Assembly (NCBI RefSeq): GCF_022132145.1
Contig: NZ_JAJISP010000006.1
Location: forward strand, 186,001-250,000
Length of the DNA: 64,000 bases
From: Pseudomonas sp. MMS21 TM103
GTDB taxonomy: Bacteria; Pseudomonadota; Gammaproteobacteria; Pseudomonadales; Pseudomonadaceae
Reading direction: 5' to 3'
Positions 45,479 through 54,401 of the stretch are shown here, piece after piece. The position numbers and the translations under genes were made by a program. A model generated the notes under the pieces. That model was not told the DNA's origin, did not search any database, and worked only from the letters and a program-made list of their open reading frames with translations. The number at the start of each line of letters is the position of its first letter. Position 1 is the first letter of the stretch.

Positions 45479-46387
45479 CTAGTCGACGTCCTGATACAGC
45501 CCCGGCAATTCGTATTGCAGGGCGGACTGCTCGTAGAGGGTCTTCACACGGCCATCGAGGATCAACTCCTCGAGCTTTTCCTCCAGGGCGTAGGCCAGCT
45601 GCCGGTTGCTTTCGTGCACCACCATGCCGATATCCCAGACCTGCTTGCCCATCTTGGGATAGGCGTTCTCCGCCAGGGCCAGATGGCTGTCTGCGGCCTG
45701 CTTGACCTGCCAGTCGATCTCGCCGCGCAGGGCCATTACCGCATCGACCTCTCCCGCCTTCATCCCGGCAAAGGCGGCCTGGGGATTGCGGAAGTGATGG
45801 GTCATACCACTGAGCATGCCGTCGAAGACCGAGGACAGGTAGAAGGACGGCACGCTGTCGACCTCGACCCCAATCGGATGTTGCTGGAACACCGCCACGC
45901 TGGGCACCGCCTTGAGCCGGCGCTGGTCGTAGGCGAGCTGCCAGCGCTCGCGCTGGTAGGGACCGAACATCACCACCTGCTCGTTGACCAGCTCGCCGAA
46001 CTCGTTGCTCATGGTGGAAAATTCGCGATCGTAAGGTACGCGCAGCATCACGTCGGCCAGCACATCCGGACGCAGGTAATGCCCGCGCCAGATGTAGTCA
46101 CGCAGATCGTCGTCGAGCTTTTCCCCCGGCGGCGCCCAGATCAGCTCCAGCTTGAGCCCCAAGCCCTTGGCCAGGGCCTGGGCCAACTCGTAATCGACGC
46201 CGCGCGGCTGACCATCCTGCTGGAAGCTGTAAGGCGGGAAATCCTCATAGAGGGCAACCTTGAGCACTCCGGACTCGATGATCGAGTCATAGCTGCGTAC
46301 TGGCGCCTGGGCGTGGACTGGCGCGGCCAGCAACCCCAACGTACAGAACAACGCACTCAACAGCAGGACATTCAGGCGCATGGCCAT
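45479..46387 (-). CDS. pedG: Periplasmic solute-binding protein of the alcohol-oxidation locus (PedG/MoxJ-like)
   Basis: A 302-residue exported SBP family 3 protein: signal LLLSALFCTLGLLAAPVHAQ, then GVLKVALYEDFPPYSFQQDG, GVDYELAQALAKGLGLKLEL and a second lobe with AFAGMKAGEVDAVMALRGEI and KQVWDIGMVVHESNRQLAYA. Its ATG overlaps the cytochrome stop (TAATG) with GAGGAG upstream, so it is co-translated with pedF. Homologues next to quinoprotein dehydrogenases (MoxJ/XoxJ, PedG) are thought to help maturation of the dehydrogenase rather than transport. Confidence 0.85.
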   Translation of the reverse strand: MAMRLNVLLLSALFCTLGLLAAPVHAQAPVRSYDSIIESGVLKVALYEDFPPYSFQQDGQPRGVDYELAQALAKGLGLKLELIWAPPGEKLDDDLRDYIWRGHYLRPDVLADVMLRVPYDREFSTMSNEFGELVNEQVVMFGPYQRERWQLAYDQRRLKAVPSVAVFQQHPIGVEVDSVPSFYLSSVFDGMLSGMTHHFRNPQAAFAGMKAGEVDAVMALRGEIDWQVKQAADSHLALAENAYPKMGKQVWDIGMVVHESNRQLAYALEEKLEELILDGRVKTLYEQSALQYELPGLYQDVD

Positions 46388-46806
46388 TACTCCTCGACGT
46401 GCACGCTCTCCAGGTAGCTGCGCACGGCCCACAGCGCTTCCTGGCTCAGGTAATCGGCCATCTTCGGCATATACACCCGACCGTCACGCACCGCACCATT
46501 GATCACCCGCTCCTTGAACCACTCATCACCCATGGCGCCGATTTCGAGCAGACGCAGATCCGGCGCGATGCCACCGGACTTGGCTTCCAGGCCGTGGCAG
46601 GCCGCACAGTTCTGGTTGTAGGCCGAGGCGCCAATTTCGATAGCGTGCTCGTTGCCGCGATACGGATTCTCCTCCAGCCACTCTTCACCCAGCGGATCCA
46701 GCCCATTGGTCTCCACAGTTTGCGGTACCACATTGCCATGCGCCAAAAGCGTGGACGAGAAAGCCAATAGCAGCAGGGCGAAACCGGTTTTTTGTTTGAT
46801 TTTCAT
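46387..46806 (-). CDS. pedF: Cytochrome c550 (PedF type), electron acceptor of the alcohol dehydrogenase
   Basis: A 139-residue periplasmic mono-haem cytochrome: signal FALLLLAFSSTLLAHG, haem motif NQNCAACHGLEAKSGG, axial Met candidate VYMPKMADYLSQEALWAVRS. GNVVPQTVETNGLDPLGEEW and ENPYRGNEHAIEIGASAYNQ are the PedF signature. It takes electrons from the PQQ enzyme to the oxidase. A regulon box lies 107 bases upstream; pedG is fused translationally downstream. In P. aeruginosa the equivalent gene is exaB. Confidence 0.95.
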   Translation of the reverse strand: MKIKQKTGFALLLLAFSSTLLAHGNVVPQTVETNGLDPLGEEWLEENPYRGNEHAIEIGASAYNQNCAACHGLEAKSGGIAPDLRLLEIGAMGDEWFKERVINGAVRDGRVYMPKMADYLSQEALWAVRSYLESVHVEE

Positions 46807-46912
46807 GATCCAGACCTCTTCGAATGCACGCAGGACAGGCTTGATTGAGCTTGCTTGTAGCCATCTTAGAAAGACCTGGGCGTGCACCGAATGCTGCTTT
46901 GGTGGCTCGTGG

Positions 46913-46928
46913 CTAGTCCCTTGGTAGT
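46913..46928. promoter_or_regulatory. Regulon box upstream of pedF
   Basis: CTAGTCCCTTGGTAGT, 15/16 to the consensus CTACTCCCTTGGTAGY, 107 bases upstream of the pedF start. Confidence 0.7.
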
Positions 46929-47193
46929 AGAGCTTGTGGCAGCATCCAGGCAGGACATGCGCAGCACGGCTGCTGGTATCGAGGGCTATCGGGCGGCAAA
47001 CAGCCGGGCTTAACCGCGGCGTAACGCACCACGCGACCGTGACAAGGGCATTGCTGTTTGCAGGCGCGGGCCAGCCGCATGGGCTGAAGAACGCGGCGAG
47101 ATCACCCTCGCTTGAACTCGCGGCCAGCCGGCAAAGCGCCAACGCTCATGAGTGGGGAACCTGAATACCGAAGCCGGATAGTTGTGGGTGGCC
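46929..47193. other. Spacer between pedF and the cupredoxin-like gene
   Basis: About 265 bases, GC-rich, no supported gene. Open frames here are shadows without motifs. Confidence 0.4.
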
Positions 47194-47637
47194 TTACTTG
47201 ACCACGAAGTAGCCGAGCATGCCCTTGCCTTCCAGCCCCTTGGCGAAGAAGCGGAATTTGCCGGGTTTGATCGGCACGAAGAAAATTTCCGCCTCACCGG
47301 CATCCTCAAACTCGAGTTCGGTGAGGGTGATCGCCTTGATCTCCACGCCACCGGCTTCGACCTTGCGGAGGAAGATCGAAGTGGCGAATTCCGGCGCCTG
47401 GAACGCGTACTCCTTCTGCCCACTGGCGATGATTTTCAACTGGTAGGCCTTGCCGGTTTCCAGCTGGTACTCGACCTGGGACATGCTGTAGTCACTCTCT
47501 TCGCTGCCCAGGCGCAAATCCGCCAGCGCGATGCCGCGACGGGTCAGGTCGCCGGCGGCATAGGCATAGATAGTGTCGAAGCCGATCAGGCTGCAAATCA
47601 GCAGCATGGGAAGAAACAGCGCTTTGAGAATACGCAT
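47194..47637 (-). CDS. Exported cupredoxin-like protein without copper ligands
   Basis: A 147-residue protein with a signal peptide (LFLPMLLICSLIGFDTIYAY) and a beta-rich body: VEYQLETGKAYQLKIIASGQ, FATSIFLRKVEAGGVEIKA, FFVPIKPGKFRFFAKGLEGK, GMLGYFVVK. The strand pattern resembles a cupredoxin, but the mature protein has no His and no Cys, so a type 1 copper site cannot form. It lies divergent from the ABC gene with a regulon box between, so it is almost certainly part of alcohol oxidation, perhaps as a scaffold or chaperone. Function unknown. Confidence 0.8.
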   Translation of the reverse strand: MRILKALFLPMLLICSLIGFDTIYAYAAGDLTRRGIALADLRLGSEESDYSMSQVEYQLETGKAYQLKIIASGQKEYAFQAPEFATSIFLRKVEAGGVEIKAITLTELEFEDAGEAEIFFVPIKPGKFRFFAKGLEGKGMLGYFVVK

Positions 47638-47701
47638 GACGAACACCTATTATTGTTATGGGTCGATGCGGCCATGCTAAAACCCCTAGCTGCATGCGAA
47701 G

Positions 47702-47717
47702 TTACTACCTTGGTAGC
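47702..47717. promoter_or_regulatory. Regulon box in the divergent promoter of the cupredoxin-like and ABC genes
   Basis: TTACTACCTTGGTAGC, 14/16 to the consensus and nearly palindromic. It is 65 bases from the minus-strand start and 78 from the plus-strand start, so one site could serve both directions. Confidence 0.72.
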
Positions 47718-47794
47718 GCCCGACTGGTACTTTGGACATATTCCCCCGGCGGGCTGCGCTTTCTATGCTGGCAACACCTACTCAGGAGTTGCCC

Positions 47795-48982
47795 ATGCGC
47801 CAGATCAGTCGTCATCTCTTGCTCTGTGCCGCCGTCACTCTCGGTTATGCGACCACCAGCCAGGCCGACAGCCCGGCAGCCGAGCTGCAGGTGCACATCG
47901 GCTACCTGGCCTACACCCCGGTAACCGGGCCGCTGCTGTCCAATGTGATAGGCGAACCTGCGGACGCCGGCCTACGCGGCGCCGAACTGGCAATTGCCGA
48001 CAGCAACAGCACCGGACGCTTTCTCAAGCACGCCTACAGCCTCGATGTCGCCGAGCATGACGACAGCGAGAGTCTGCTCGAGGCCGCCCGCGCGCTGCAT
48101 GACCAAGGCGTACGCCTGTTCGTGGTCAACGCCCCCGCGGTCACTCTGGGTAAGCTCAGCCAGGCACTCGCCGACAGCCTGCTGATTAATGCCGGCAGTC
48201 GCGACGACAGCCTGCGCCAGAGCGAGTGCCTGCCTAACGTGCTGCACACCCTGCCGAGCCGGGCCATGCTGGCCGACGCCCTGGCGCAGTTTCTTACCGT
48301 GCGCAAATGGACCCACTGGCTGCTGATCAGCGGCCCCACCGAGGACGATCAGGCCTATGCGGCGGCCCTGCGCCGTGCGGCCAAGCGCTTCGGCCACACC
48401 CTGGTCGCGGAGAAGCCCTGGAGCTTCGACAACGACCAGCGCCGCAGCGCCCAGGCCGAGATGCCACTGTTCACCCAGACCAAGGAATACGACGTGGTGC
48501 TGGTCGCGGACGAGCGCGGCGACTTCGGCGAATACCTGCCCTACCAGACCTGGTACCCGCGCCCGGTGGCCGGCACCCAGGGCCTGACCCCCACCGGCTG
48601 GCACAAGACGGTGGAGACCTACGGCGCCGCGCAGTTGCAGAAGCGTTTCGAGGCCCACGCCAAGCGCTGGATGAACGAGCGCGACTACGCGGCCTGGATC
48701 GCCGTGCGCAGCATCGCCAGTGCGGTGAGCAAACTGGGCCAGGCCGACGCCAGTGCAATCCGCACCCTGGCCCTGAGCGATCAACTACCACTGGACGGCT
48801 TCAAGGGCCGCAAGCTGAGTTTCCGCAGCTGGAACGGCCAGCTGCGCCAACCCATCCCTCTGGTGCATCCCCGCGCCCTGGTCAGCAACTCGCCGCAGGA
48901 GGGCTTTCTGCATCCTACCAGCGAGCTGGATAGCCTCGGCTACGACGCACCCGAGGTCAGCTGCCAGCTGACCGCCAACTGA
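47795..48982 (+). CDS. ABC transporter substrate-binding protein, quinoprotein-associated
   Basis: A 395-residue periplasmic type I binding protein (Leu/Ile/Val-like fold): signal LLLCAAVTLGYATTSQADS, then LQVHIGYLAYTPVTGPLLSN, GLRGAELAIADSNSTGRF, ALHDQGVRLFVVNAPAVTLG, SECLPNVLHTLPSRAMLADA and TKEYDVVLVADERGDFGEYL. It corresponds to the PQQ-dependent-dehydrogenase-associated ABC binding family (TIGR03863 type). It opens an operon of binding protein, beta-propeller, ATPase and permease. Function in alcohol catabolism is known only from association. Confidence 0.9.
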   Translation: MRQISRHLLLCAAVTLGYATTSQADSPAAELQVHIGYLAYTPVTGPLLSNVIGEPADAGLRGAELAIADSNSTGRFLKHAYSLDVAEHDDSESLLEAARALHDQGVRLFVVNAPAVTLGKLSQALADSLLINAGSRDDSLRQSECLPNVLHTLPSRAMLADALAQFLTVRKWTHWLLISGPTEDDQAYAAALRRAAKRFGHTLVAEKPWSFDNDQRRSAQAEMPLFTQTKEYDVVLVADERGDFGEYLPYQTWYPRPVAGTQGLTPTGWHKTVETYGAAQLQKRFEAHAKRWMNERDYAAWIAVRSIASAVSKLGQADASAIRTLALSDQLPLDGFKGRKLSFRSWNGQLRQPIPLVHPRALVSNSPQEGFLHPTSELDSLGYDAPEVSCQLTAN

Positions 48983-49001
48983 CAACAAGAGGAATAATCC
49001 C

Positions 49002-49963
49002 ATGCGTTTCGCCTTGCTCGCCGCGAGCATCAGCCTGGCCCTGGCCAGCACCTCGGGCCTCGCCGCCACCGCCTATGTGTCCAACGAGAAAGACGACAGC
49101 ATCAGCGTGATCGACCTCGACAGCATGCAGGTCAGCGCCACCCTGGACGTCGGCATGCGCCCGCGCGGCCTGCTGCTGTCCAGCGACAACAAGCTGCTGT
49201 ACATCTGCGCCAGCGATTCGGATCGGGTCCAGGTGATGGACCTGGCCACACGCAAGATCATCAAGGAGTTGCCCTCCGGCGCCGATCCCGAGCAGTTCGC
49301 CCTGCACCCCAATGACCGCTGGCTGTACATCTCCAACGAAGACGATGCGCTGGTCACCGTGGTCGACAGCCACAGCGATCAAGTGCTGGCGCAGATCGAC
49401 GTCGGCGTCGAGCCCGAAGGCATGGCAGTCAGCCCCGATGGCAAGTGGGCGGTCAACACCAGCGAAACCACTAACATGCTGCACTGGATCGACACCAGCA
49501 GCCACACCCTGGTCGACAACACCCTGGTCGACCAGCGTCCGCGGCATGTCGAGTTCGCCCCCGACGGCAAGCAGCTGTGGGCCTCGGCGGAAATCGGCGG
49601 CACCGTCAGCGTGATCGACGTCGCCAGCCGGCAGGTCCAGAAGGTGCTGAACTTCCAGATCAAGGGCGTGCACCCGGACAAGGTGCAGCCGGTCGGGGTG
49701 CGCCTGAGCGCTGACGGCAAGCTGGCCTTCGTCGCCCTGGGCCCGGCCAACCATGTGGCGGTGGTCGACGCCAAGACCTATGAAGTGCTCGATTACCTGC
49801 TGGTCGGCCGGCGGGTCTGGCACCTGGCCTTCACCCCGGACCAGCAACAACTGCTGACCACCAATGGCGTCAGCGGCGACGTCTCGGTGATCGACATGAA
49901 AACCCTCAAGGTGACCAAGTCGATCAAGGTGGGCCGCTATCCCTGGGGTGTGGTGGTCACCCC

Positions 49964-49967
<4 letters not shown>
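49002..49967 (+). CDS. Periplasmic YVTN-type beta-propeller protein, quinoprotein-associated
   Basis: A 321-residue exported protein (signal LLAASISLALASTSGLAATA) with repeated blades such as AYVSNEKDDSISVIDLDSMQ, RWLYISNEDDALVTVVDSHS and LLTTNGVSGDVSVIDMKTLK. It matches the YVTN family member found in PQQ-alcohol ABC loci (TIGR03866 type). The stop overlaps the ATPase start by 4 bases. No catalytic residue can be pointed to; it may be a binding or scaffold protein. Confidence 0.92.
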
Positions 49968-50692
<725 letters not shown>

Positions 50693-50732
50693 ACGCTTCG
50701 CCCGCCCATCCCCCTTGCCAGGAGCCGCGACC

Positions 50733-51524
50733 ATGAATGCCTACTGGTACTGCCTGCAAGGCATCGTCCAGCGCGAATGGCTGCGCTTTGTGCTGCAGCG
50801 TTCGCGCTTCTTCAGCGCCCTGGTGCGGCCACTGCTGTGGCTGCTGGTGTTCGCCGCCGGCTTTCGTGCCGCCCTGGGCATCGCCATCATCGCCCCCTAT
50901 GACACCTACATCACCTACGAAACCTACATAGTGCCGGGGCTGGCCTGCATGATCCTGCTGTTCAACGGCATGCAGGGCTCGCTGTCGATGGTTTACGACC
51001 GCGAGATGGGCAGCATGCGTGTGCTGCTGACCAGTCCGCTGCCGCGCGCCTTCCTGCTCGCCAGCAAACTGCTGGCCATCGCCCTGATCTCCTTGCTGCA
51101 GGTCTACGCCTTCCTCGCCATCGCCTGGCTGTATGGCGTACAGCCGCCCATCTGGGGCCTGCTCAGCGCCCTGCCCGCCCTGCTCCTGGTGGCGCTGCTG
51201 CTCAGCGCACTGGGCTTGCTGCTGTCCAACGGCATCCGCCAGCTGGAGAACTTCGCCGGGGTGATGAATTTCGTGATCTTTCCGCTGTTCTTTCTCTCGT
51301 CGGCGCTCTACCCGCTGTGGAAGATGCGCGAAGCCAACGAATGGCTGTACTGGCTCTGTGCGCTCAATCCCTTCACGCATGCGGTCGAACTGGTGCGCTT
51401 CGCCCTCTACCAGCGCCTGAGCCTCAGCGCCCTGCTGATCTGCCTGGGCCTGACCGCGCTGTTCGCCGTGCTCGCGGTCCTCACCTTCAACCCGCAACAC
51501 GCCGCCCTGCGCCGGGCCAACTAA
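50733..51524 (+). CDS. pedC: ABC-2 type permease, alcohol-associated (PedC-like)
   Basis: A 263-residue inner-membrane protein with six hydrophobic segments: FFSALVRPLLWLLVFAAGFR, YIVPGLACMILLFNGMQGSL, VYDREMGSMRVLLTSPLPRA, LLLVALLLSALGLLLSNGIR and FVIFPLFFLSSALYPLWKMR. VYDRE-x-G-x-x-R-x-L-L-x-(S/A)-P is the ABC-2 hallmark. AGGAG lies upstream of the ATG at 50733. In P. putida the corresponding permease is PedC; the transported substrate is unknown. Confidence 0.9.
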   Translation: MNAYWYCLQGIVQREWLRFVLQRSRFFSALVRPLLWLLVFAAGFRAALGIAIIAPYDTYITYETYIVPGLACMILLFNGMQGSLSMVYDREMGSMRVLLTSPLPRAFLLASKLLAIALISLLQVYAFLAIAWLYGVQPPIWGLLSALPALLLVALLLSALGLLLSNGIRQLENFAGVMNFVIFPLFFLSSALYPLWKMREANEWLYWLCALNPFTHAVELVRFALYQRLSLSALLICLGLTALFAVLAVLTFNPQHAALRRAN

Positions 51525-51643
51525 GCGCGTCGGCTCGCGACTGAAGCGCCGCGCCGTCCGGCCGGCCCGGCACAAGCAAACCGCGCGAACACCATCGCCG
51601 ACCGCCTGCCCCCTCGATAAAACAGCCACTTACGCTCATCCTT

Positions 51644-51659
51644 CTACTACTTTGGTACT
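51644..51659. promoter_or_regulatory. Regulon box upstream of the small exported protein and agmR
   Basis: CTACTACTTTGGTACT, about 12/16 to the consensus, 83 bases upstream of the next ATG. It could make agmR autoregulated. Confidence 0.58.
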
Positions 51660-51741
51660 GCTTTTCCTCTCCAATGTAGAATTCCCAAAGCAGGGGTATT
51701 GTTCTGTAATACACACACAAAAAGAATCGAGACTTAAGGTG

Positions 51742-52057
51742 ATGAAGCACTGCCCAGCCCTGTACACGGGCGCTTCACTGATCGCAAGCCTGCTGCTGGC
51801 CACCCCGGCCCAGGCGGAAACTGCGCGCTTGACTGCCGACGGCTATCGTCTCAGCCGTTATCGCAGCCCCATTCCCGACCAGGTCGAACATGGCGACAAC
51901 GGCGGGCCGCTGGTGTTTAACTGCCGCCCCGACTGGCAGGAAGGCGGTCAGGCGTGCCCACCCCCTGGGTCACAACAACCTCTACCACAACTGCATCGAC
52001 GCCGGGCAGCAGGCTGGCCTGCCGCCGATCCGCGTACAACCGCTCGTCCCGCCATAA
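51742..52057 (+). pseudogene. Small exported protein before agmR, probably frameshifted
   Basis: The frame opens MKHCPALYTGASLIASLLLA with a signal ending PAQAE, then LTADGYRLSRYRSPIPDQVE and PLVFNCRPDWQEGGQACPP. After a run of five C (51961-51965) the original frame becomes low-complexity to a stop near 52111. A one-base change in that run gives LGHNNLYHNCIDAGQQAGLP and PIRVQPLVPP, ending at a TAA at 52055-52057, a more protein-like end of about 104 residues. So either a 1-base frameshift or a sequencing error is likely. It may be the small periplasmic protein found before agmR in other pseudomonads. Confidence 0.55.
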
Positions 52058-52119
52058 CCGTGCACGCATTTCCCTACGGCTGTAGCCACACCATAATCAA
52101 AACAATGAGGTGAAAGGCC

Positions 52120-52785
52120 ATGTACAAGATTCTAATTGCCGACGACCATCCGCTGTTTCGCGAGGCCATCCACAACGTCATCAGTGACGGCTTTCCTGGA
52201 TGCGAAATCATGGAAACCGCTGACCTCGACAGCGCCCTGGCCATGACCCTGGAAAACGACGACCTCGACCTGATCCTGCTCGACCTGAACATGCCCGGCA
52301 TGCACGGCCTGAACGGTTTGATCAACCTGCGCAACGAAGCGCCGACCATTCCGGTGGTGATCGTTTCCGCCGAGCAGGACAAGCAGATCGTGCTCCAGGC
52401 CATCACCTATGGTGCCGTCGGTTTCATCACCAAGTCCTCGCCGCGGGCGCAGATGACCGAGGCCATCCAGCAAATCCTCAACGGCAACGTCTACCTGCCG
52501 CCGGACATCATCCGCTCGCAAAAAACCAACTCCCACCGCACCTTCTCGGATCACCAGGGCTTCCCCCAGGAGCTGCTGCAAGCCCTGACCCGCAAACAGC
52601 TGCTGGTGCTGGAACGCATGACCAAAGGCGAGTCGAACAAACAGATCGCCTACAGCCTGGATATCGCCGAAACCACGGTCAAGGCTCACGTCTCCGCCAT
52701 CCTGCGCAAACTCAATGTGCACAACCGGGTGCAGGCAATCCTCTCCGCCGGGGACATCGACTTCGCCGCCTACCTGCGCCGCTGA
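52120..52785 (+). CDS. agmR: LuxR-type response regulator AgmR/ErbR
   Basis: A 221-residue NarL/LuxR response regulator. Receiver: ILIADDHPLFREAIHNVISD with DLILLDLNMPGMHGL holding the phosphoacceptor Asp, and VVIVSAEQ and FITKSS as the switch Thr/Ser and Lys. DNA-binding helix-turn-helix: LTRKQLLVLERMTKGESNKQ, IAETTVKAHVSAILRKLNV. It is the counterpart of P. aeruginosa AgmR/ErbR (also called ExaE-related), activator of PQQ alcohol oxidation. The likely DNA target is the box repeated through this region. Partner kinase: possibly NahK/ErcS-type proteins. Confidence 0.92.
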   Translation: MYKILIADDHPLFREAIHNVISDGFPGCEIMETADLDSALAMTLENDDLDLILLDLNMPGMHGLNGLINLRNEAPTIPVVIVSAEQDKQIVLQAITYGAVGFITKSSPRAQMTEAIQQILNGNVYLPPDIIRSQKTNSHRTFSDHQGFPQELLQALTRKQLLVLERMTKGESNKQIAYSLDIAETTVKAHVSAILRKLNVHNRVQAILSAGDIDFAAYLRR

Positions 52786-53251
52786 ACAGGCCGCAGCCCA
52801 TTCGCCACACAGGCAAAGTGCAGGCGCCTGGGGCGACTTATGTGCCGCTCTCGGCCCTGGACAATACGCGGCCAGGGCGCTGCCTCCTATCCTCGCCAAG
52901 CAGGCCCGGACAAATTGCAAGCAGCCCGAGCTAAGGGCTTCGGCCACAGCAGCGCCGTCAGATGACGACAGCGATAAAAGCAGTCCAGGCGTCAGCCCCA
53001 TATCGCAGTACGCCCCTGTTCGCATGGCCAGGGCCTGGAGACTGAACTCGGTATGCCAATGCCGACGCTCTGGCTTTTTGGACAGTAGTAATGCTGGAGC
53101 AAAATACGGAAGCCAAGCGAATACGGGAAACCCTTGCAGCTGACGTAACATCCTGATCTTTCTAGATTTTCCCTACCCGAGATTCCGCGCTGATGCGTGC
53201 TTATGCGGAATCCACTACCATCGGATTAACGAAGAATTCCGTCTAATCACT
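52786..53251. other. Spacer between agmR and the integron cassette
   Basis: About 465 bases with no supported gene. Near its right end is an inverted repeat GATTCCGC (53193-) to GCGGAATC, and the composition falls in GC toward the cassette. It may contain the remains of an attI or of an earlier cassette. Confidence 0.45.
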
Positions 53252-53258
53252 GTTAGGT
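53252..53258 (+). other. Integron recombination core-like site (left cassette boundary)
   Basis: GTTAGGT fits the G^TTRRRY crossover consensus and lies 27 bases before the cassette gene. With the attC ending at 53754, it delimits a cassette of about 496 bases. Confidence 0.6.
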
Positions 53259-53284
53259 GCTGGAAGTTCGCTTCGGAGATTCGC

Positions 53285-53689
53285 ATGAGCAAGAAGATCA
53301 TTTCTGTTTGCGAGGCACCGACTCCGGTCGGCCCTTACTCTCAAGGCGTAATTATGGACGGTTGGATTTGCACGTCTGGACAGGTTGGTCTGGACCCAGC
53401 GTCAGGAATGTTGGTAGGGAAGGATGTCGCGGCTCAAGCTGATCAAGCATTACGCAACATTAAAGCCATTTTACAGTCTGGCGGATCCAGCCTCGATCAG
53501 GTGTTTCGAGTTACTGTATTCCTAACAAACATGGATGATTTTTCCACCATTAATGCAGTCTATTCGAGATTCTTTCCATCGGACTTCCCCGCTCGATCCT
53601 GCGTGGAGGTGTCGCGCCTACCTCTTGGGGCGCTGATAGAGATAGATGCAATGGCCAAGATATCTAGTGGGCGTCCTGTTTCCGGATAG
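53285..53689 (+). CDS. RidA (YjgF/YER057c/UK114) family protein in an integron cassette
   Basis: A 134-residue RidA-fold protein: TPVGPYSQGVIMDGWICTSG, ADQALRNIKAILQSGGSSLD, FRVTVFLTNMDDFSTINAVY, FPARSCVEVSRLPLGALIEI. The Arg in FPARSCVEV matches the residue that RidA uses on 2-aminoacrylate-type imines, so enamine/imine deaminase activity is plausible. Its base composition is clearly more AT-rich than its neighbours, and it ends 6 bases before an attC site, so it is cassette-borne and acquired. Confidence 0.92.
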   Translation: MSKKIISVCEAPTPVGPYSQGVIMDGWICTSGQVGLDPASGMLVGKDVAAQADQALRNIKAILQSGGSSLDQVFRVTVFLTNMDDFSTINAVYSRFFPSDFPARSCVEVSRLPLGALIEIDAMAKISSGRPVSG

Positions 53690-53695
53690 AGTCAC

Positions 53696-53754
53696 GCCTA
53701 ACAATTCCTCAAGCCGAAGCCGCTTCGCGGCTCGGCTTAATTCAGGCGTTAGGC
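53696..53754 (+). other. Integron attC site (59-base element)
   Basis: Exactly 59 bases from GCCTAAC (R'') to GTTAGGC (R'). The interior AAGCCGAAGCCGC / GCGGCTCGGCTT is an imperfect palindrome with an unpaired base, as expected for the folded single-stranded substrate of IntI. It closes the RidA cassette. Confidence 0.92.
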
Positions 53755-53786
53755 GGCACCAAAACCACACCTTGGAGCTCGCTGCA

Positions 53787-54188
53787 ATGAATACATCGGA
53801 ACCTGCTGTCCGGAGCGTTCACCCTAGCACCGAAGTCGACACGCTACAGCGTCTGCCGTACTTCGTCGGCATCTCGGGCCAGACGGTAAACGCAACCGGC
53901 TTGTCCATGCATCTCGTCGTCATACCGCCTGGCGCTCGCTCTGAGCCACATATTCACCTGGGGTACGAGACTGGCATCTACGTGCTGCAAGGACGAGTGC
54001 TTACACGCTGGGGTTCCGCGCTGCAGAACGAAGTGGTCAGCGAAGCGGGCGAGTTTCTCTTCATCCCGGCGGGTGTTCCACATGAGGCGATCAACCTGAG
54101 CGACACAGAAGCCGCTCGCGCCGTCGTGGCCCGCAACGATCCTGCCGAGCAGGACAAGGTGCAACCCTTCGTCCGCCCGCAACCTTAG
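53787..54188 (+). CDS. Cupin domain protein
   Basis: A 133-residue single-domain cupin. Motif 1: IPPGARSEPHIHLGYETGIY (H-x-H..E); motif 2: GEFLFIPAGVPHEAINLS with the last His. These can hold a divalent metal. The ATG at 53787 has GGAG upstream and starts 33 bases after the attC, so it may be the next cassette gene, though no attC follows it. GC content is intermediate. No substrate can be assigned. Confidence 0.88.
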   Translation: MNTSEPAVRSVHPSTEVDTLQRLPYFVGISGQTVNATGLSMHLVVIPPGARSEPHIHLGYETGIYVLQGRVLTRWGSALQNEVVSEAGEFLFIPAGVPHEAINLSDTEAARAVVARNDPAEQDKVQPFVRPQP

Positions 54189-54401
54189 CCGCCAGTGCCC
54201 GCCGGCCCCTTCGTTCGAGGCGAGCTTACTCGAAAGTGTCCGCGTTAATGGGGTAGAGCCCAGCTCACGCAGCGGGGGGCCAAGCGCTCAATCGATCACG
54301 CGGATAAAGATTGTTATCGGCCTTGCTGCGCAGCAGGACTCGCCTGTTGCGACAGTCTCGCTGCTCACCACGACCACGTGAAATCCCTTGGTTGATTGCC
54401 C

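Noticed and set aside
52132..53151. 339-residue minus-strand frame over agmR
   Set aside because: Shadow of agmR for most of its length; no motif in the rest.
53221..53258. A second attC before the RidA cassette
   Set aside because: There is a GTTAGGT core, but no matching upstream R'' ACCTAAC and no long palindrome, so only a boundary site is called.
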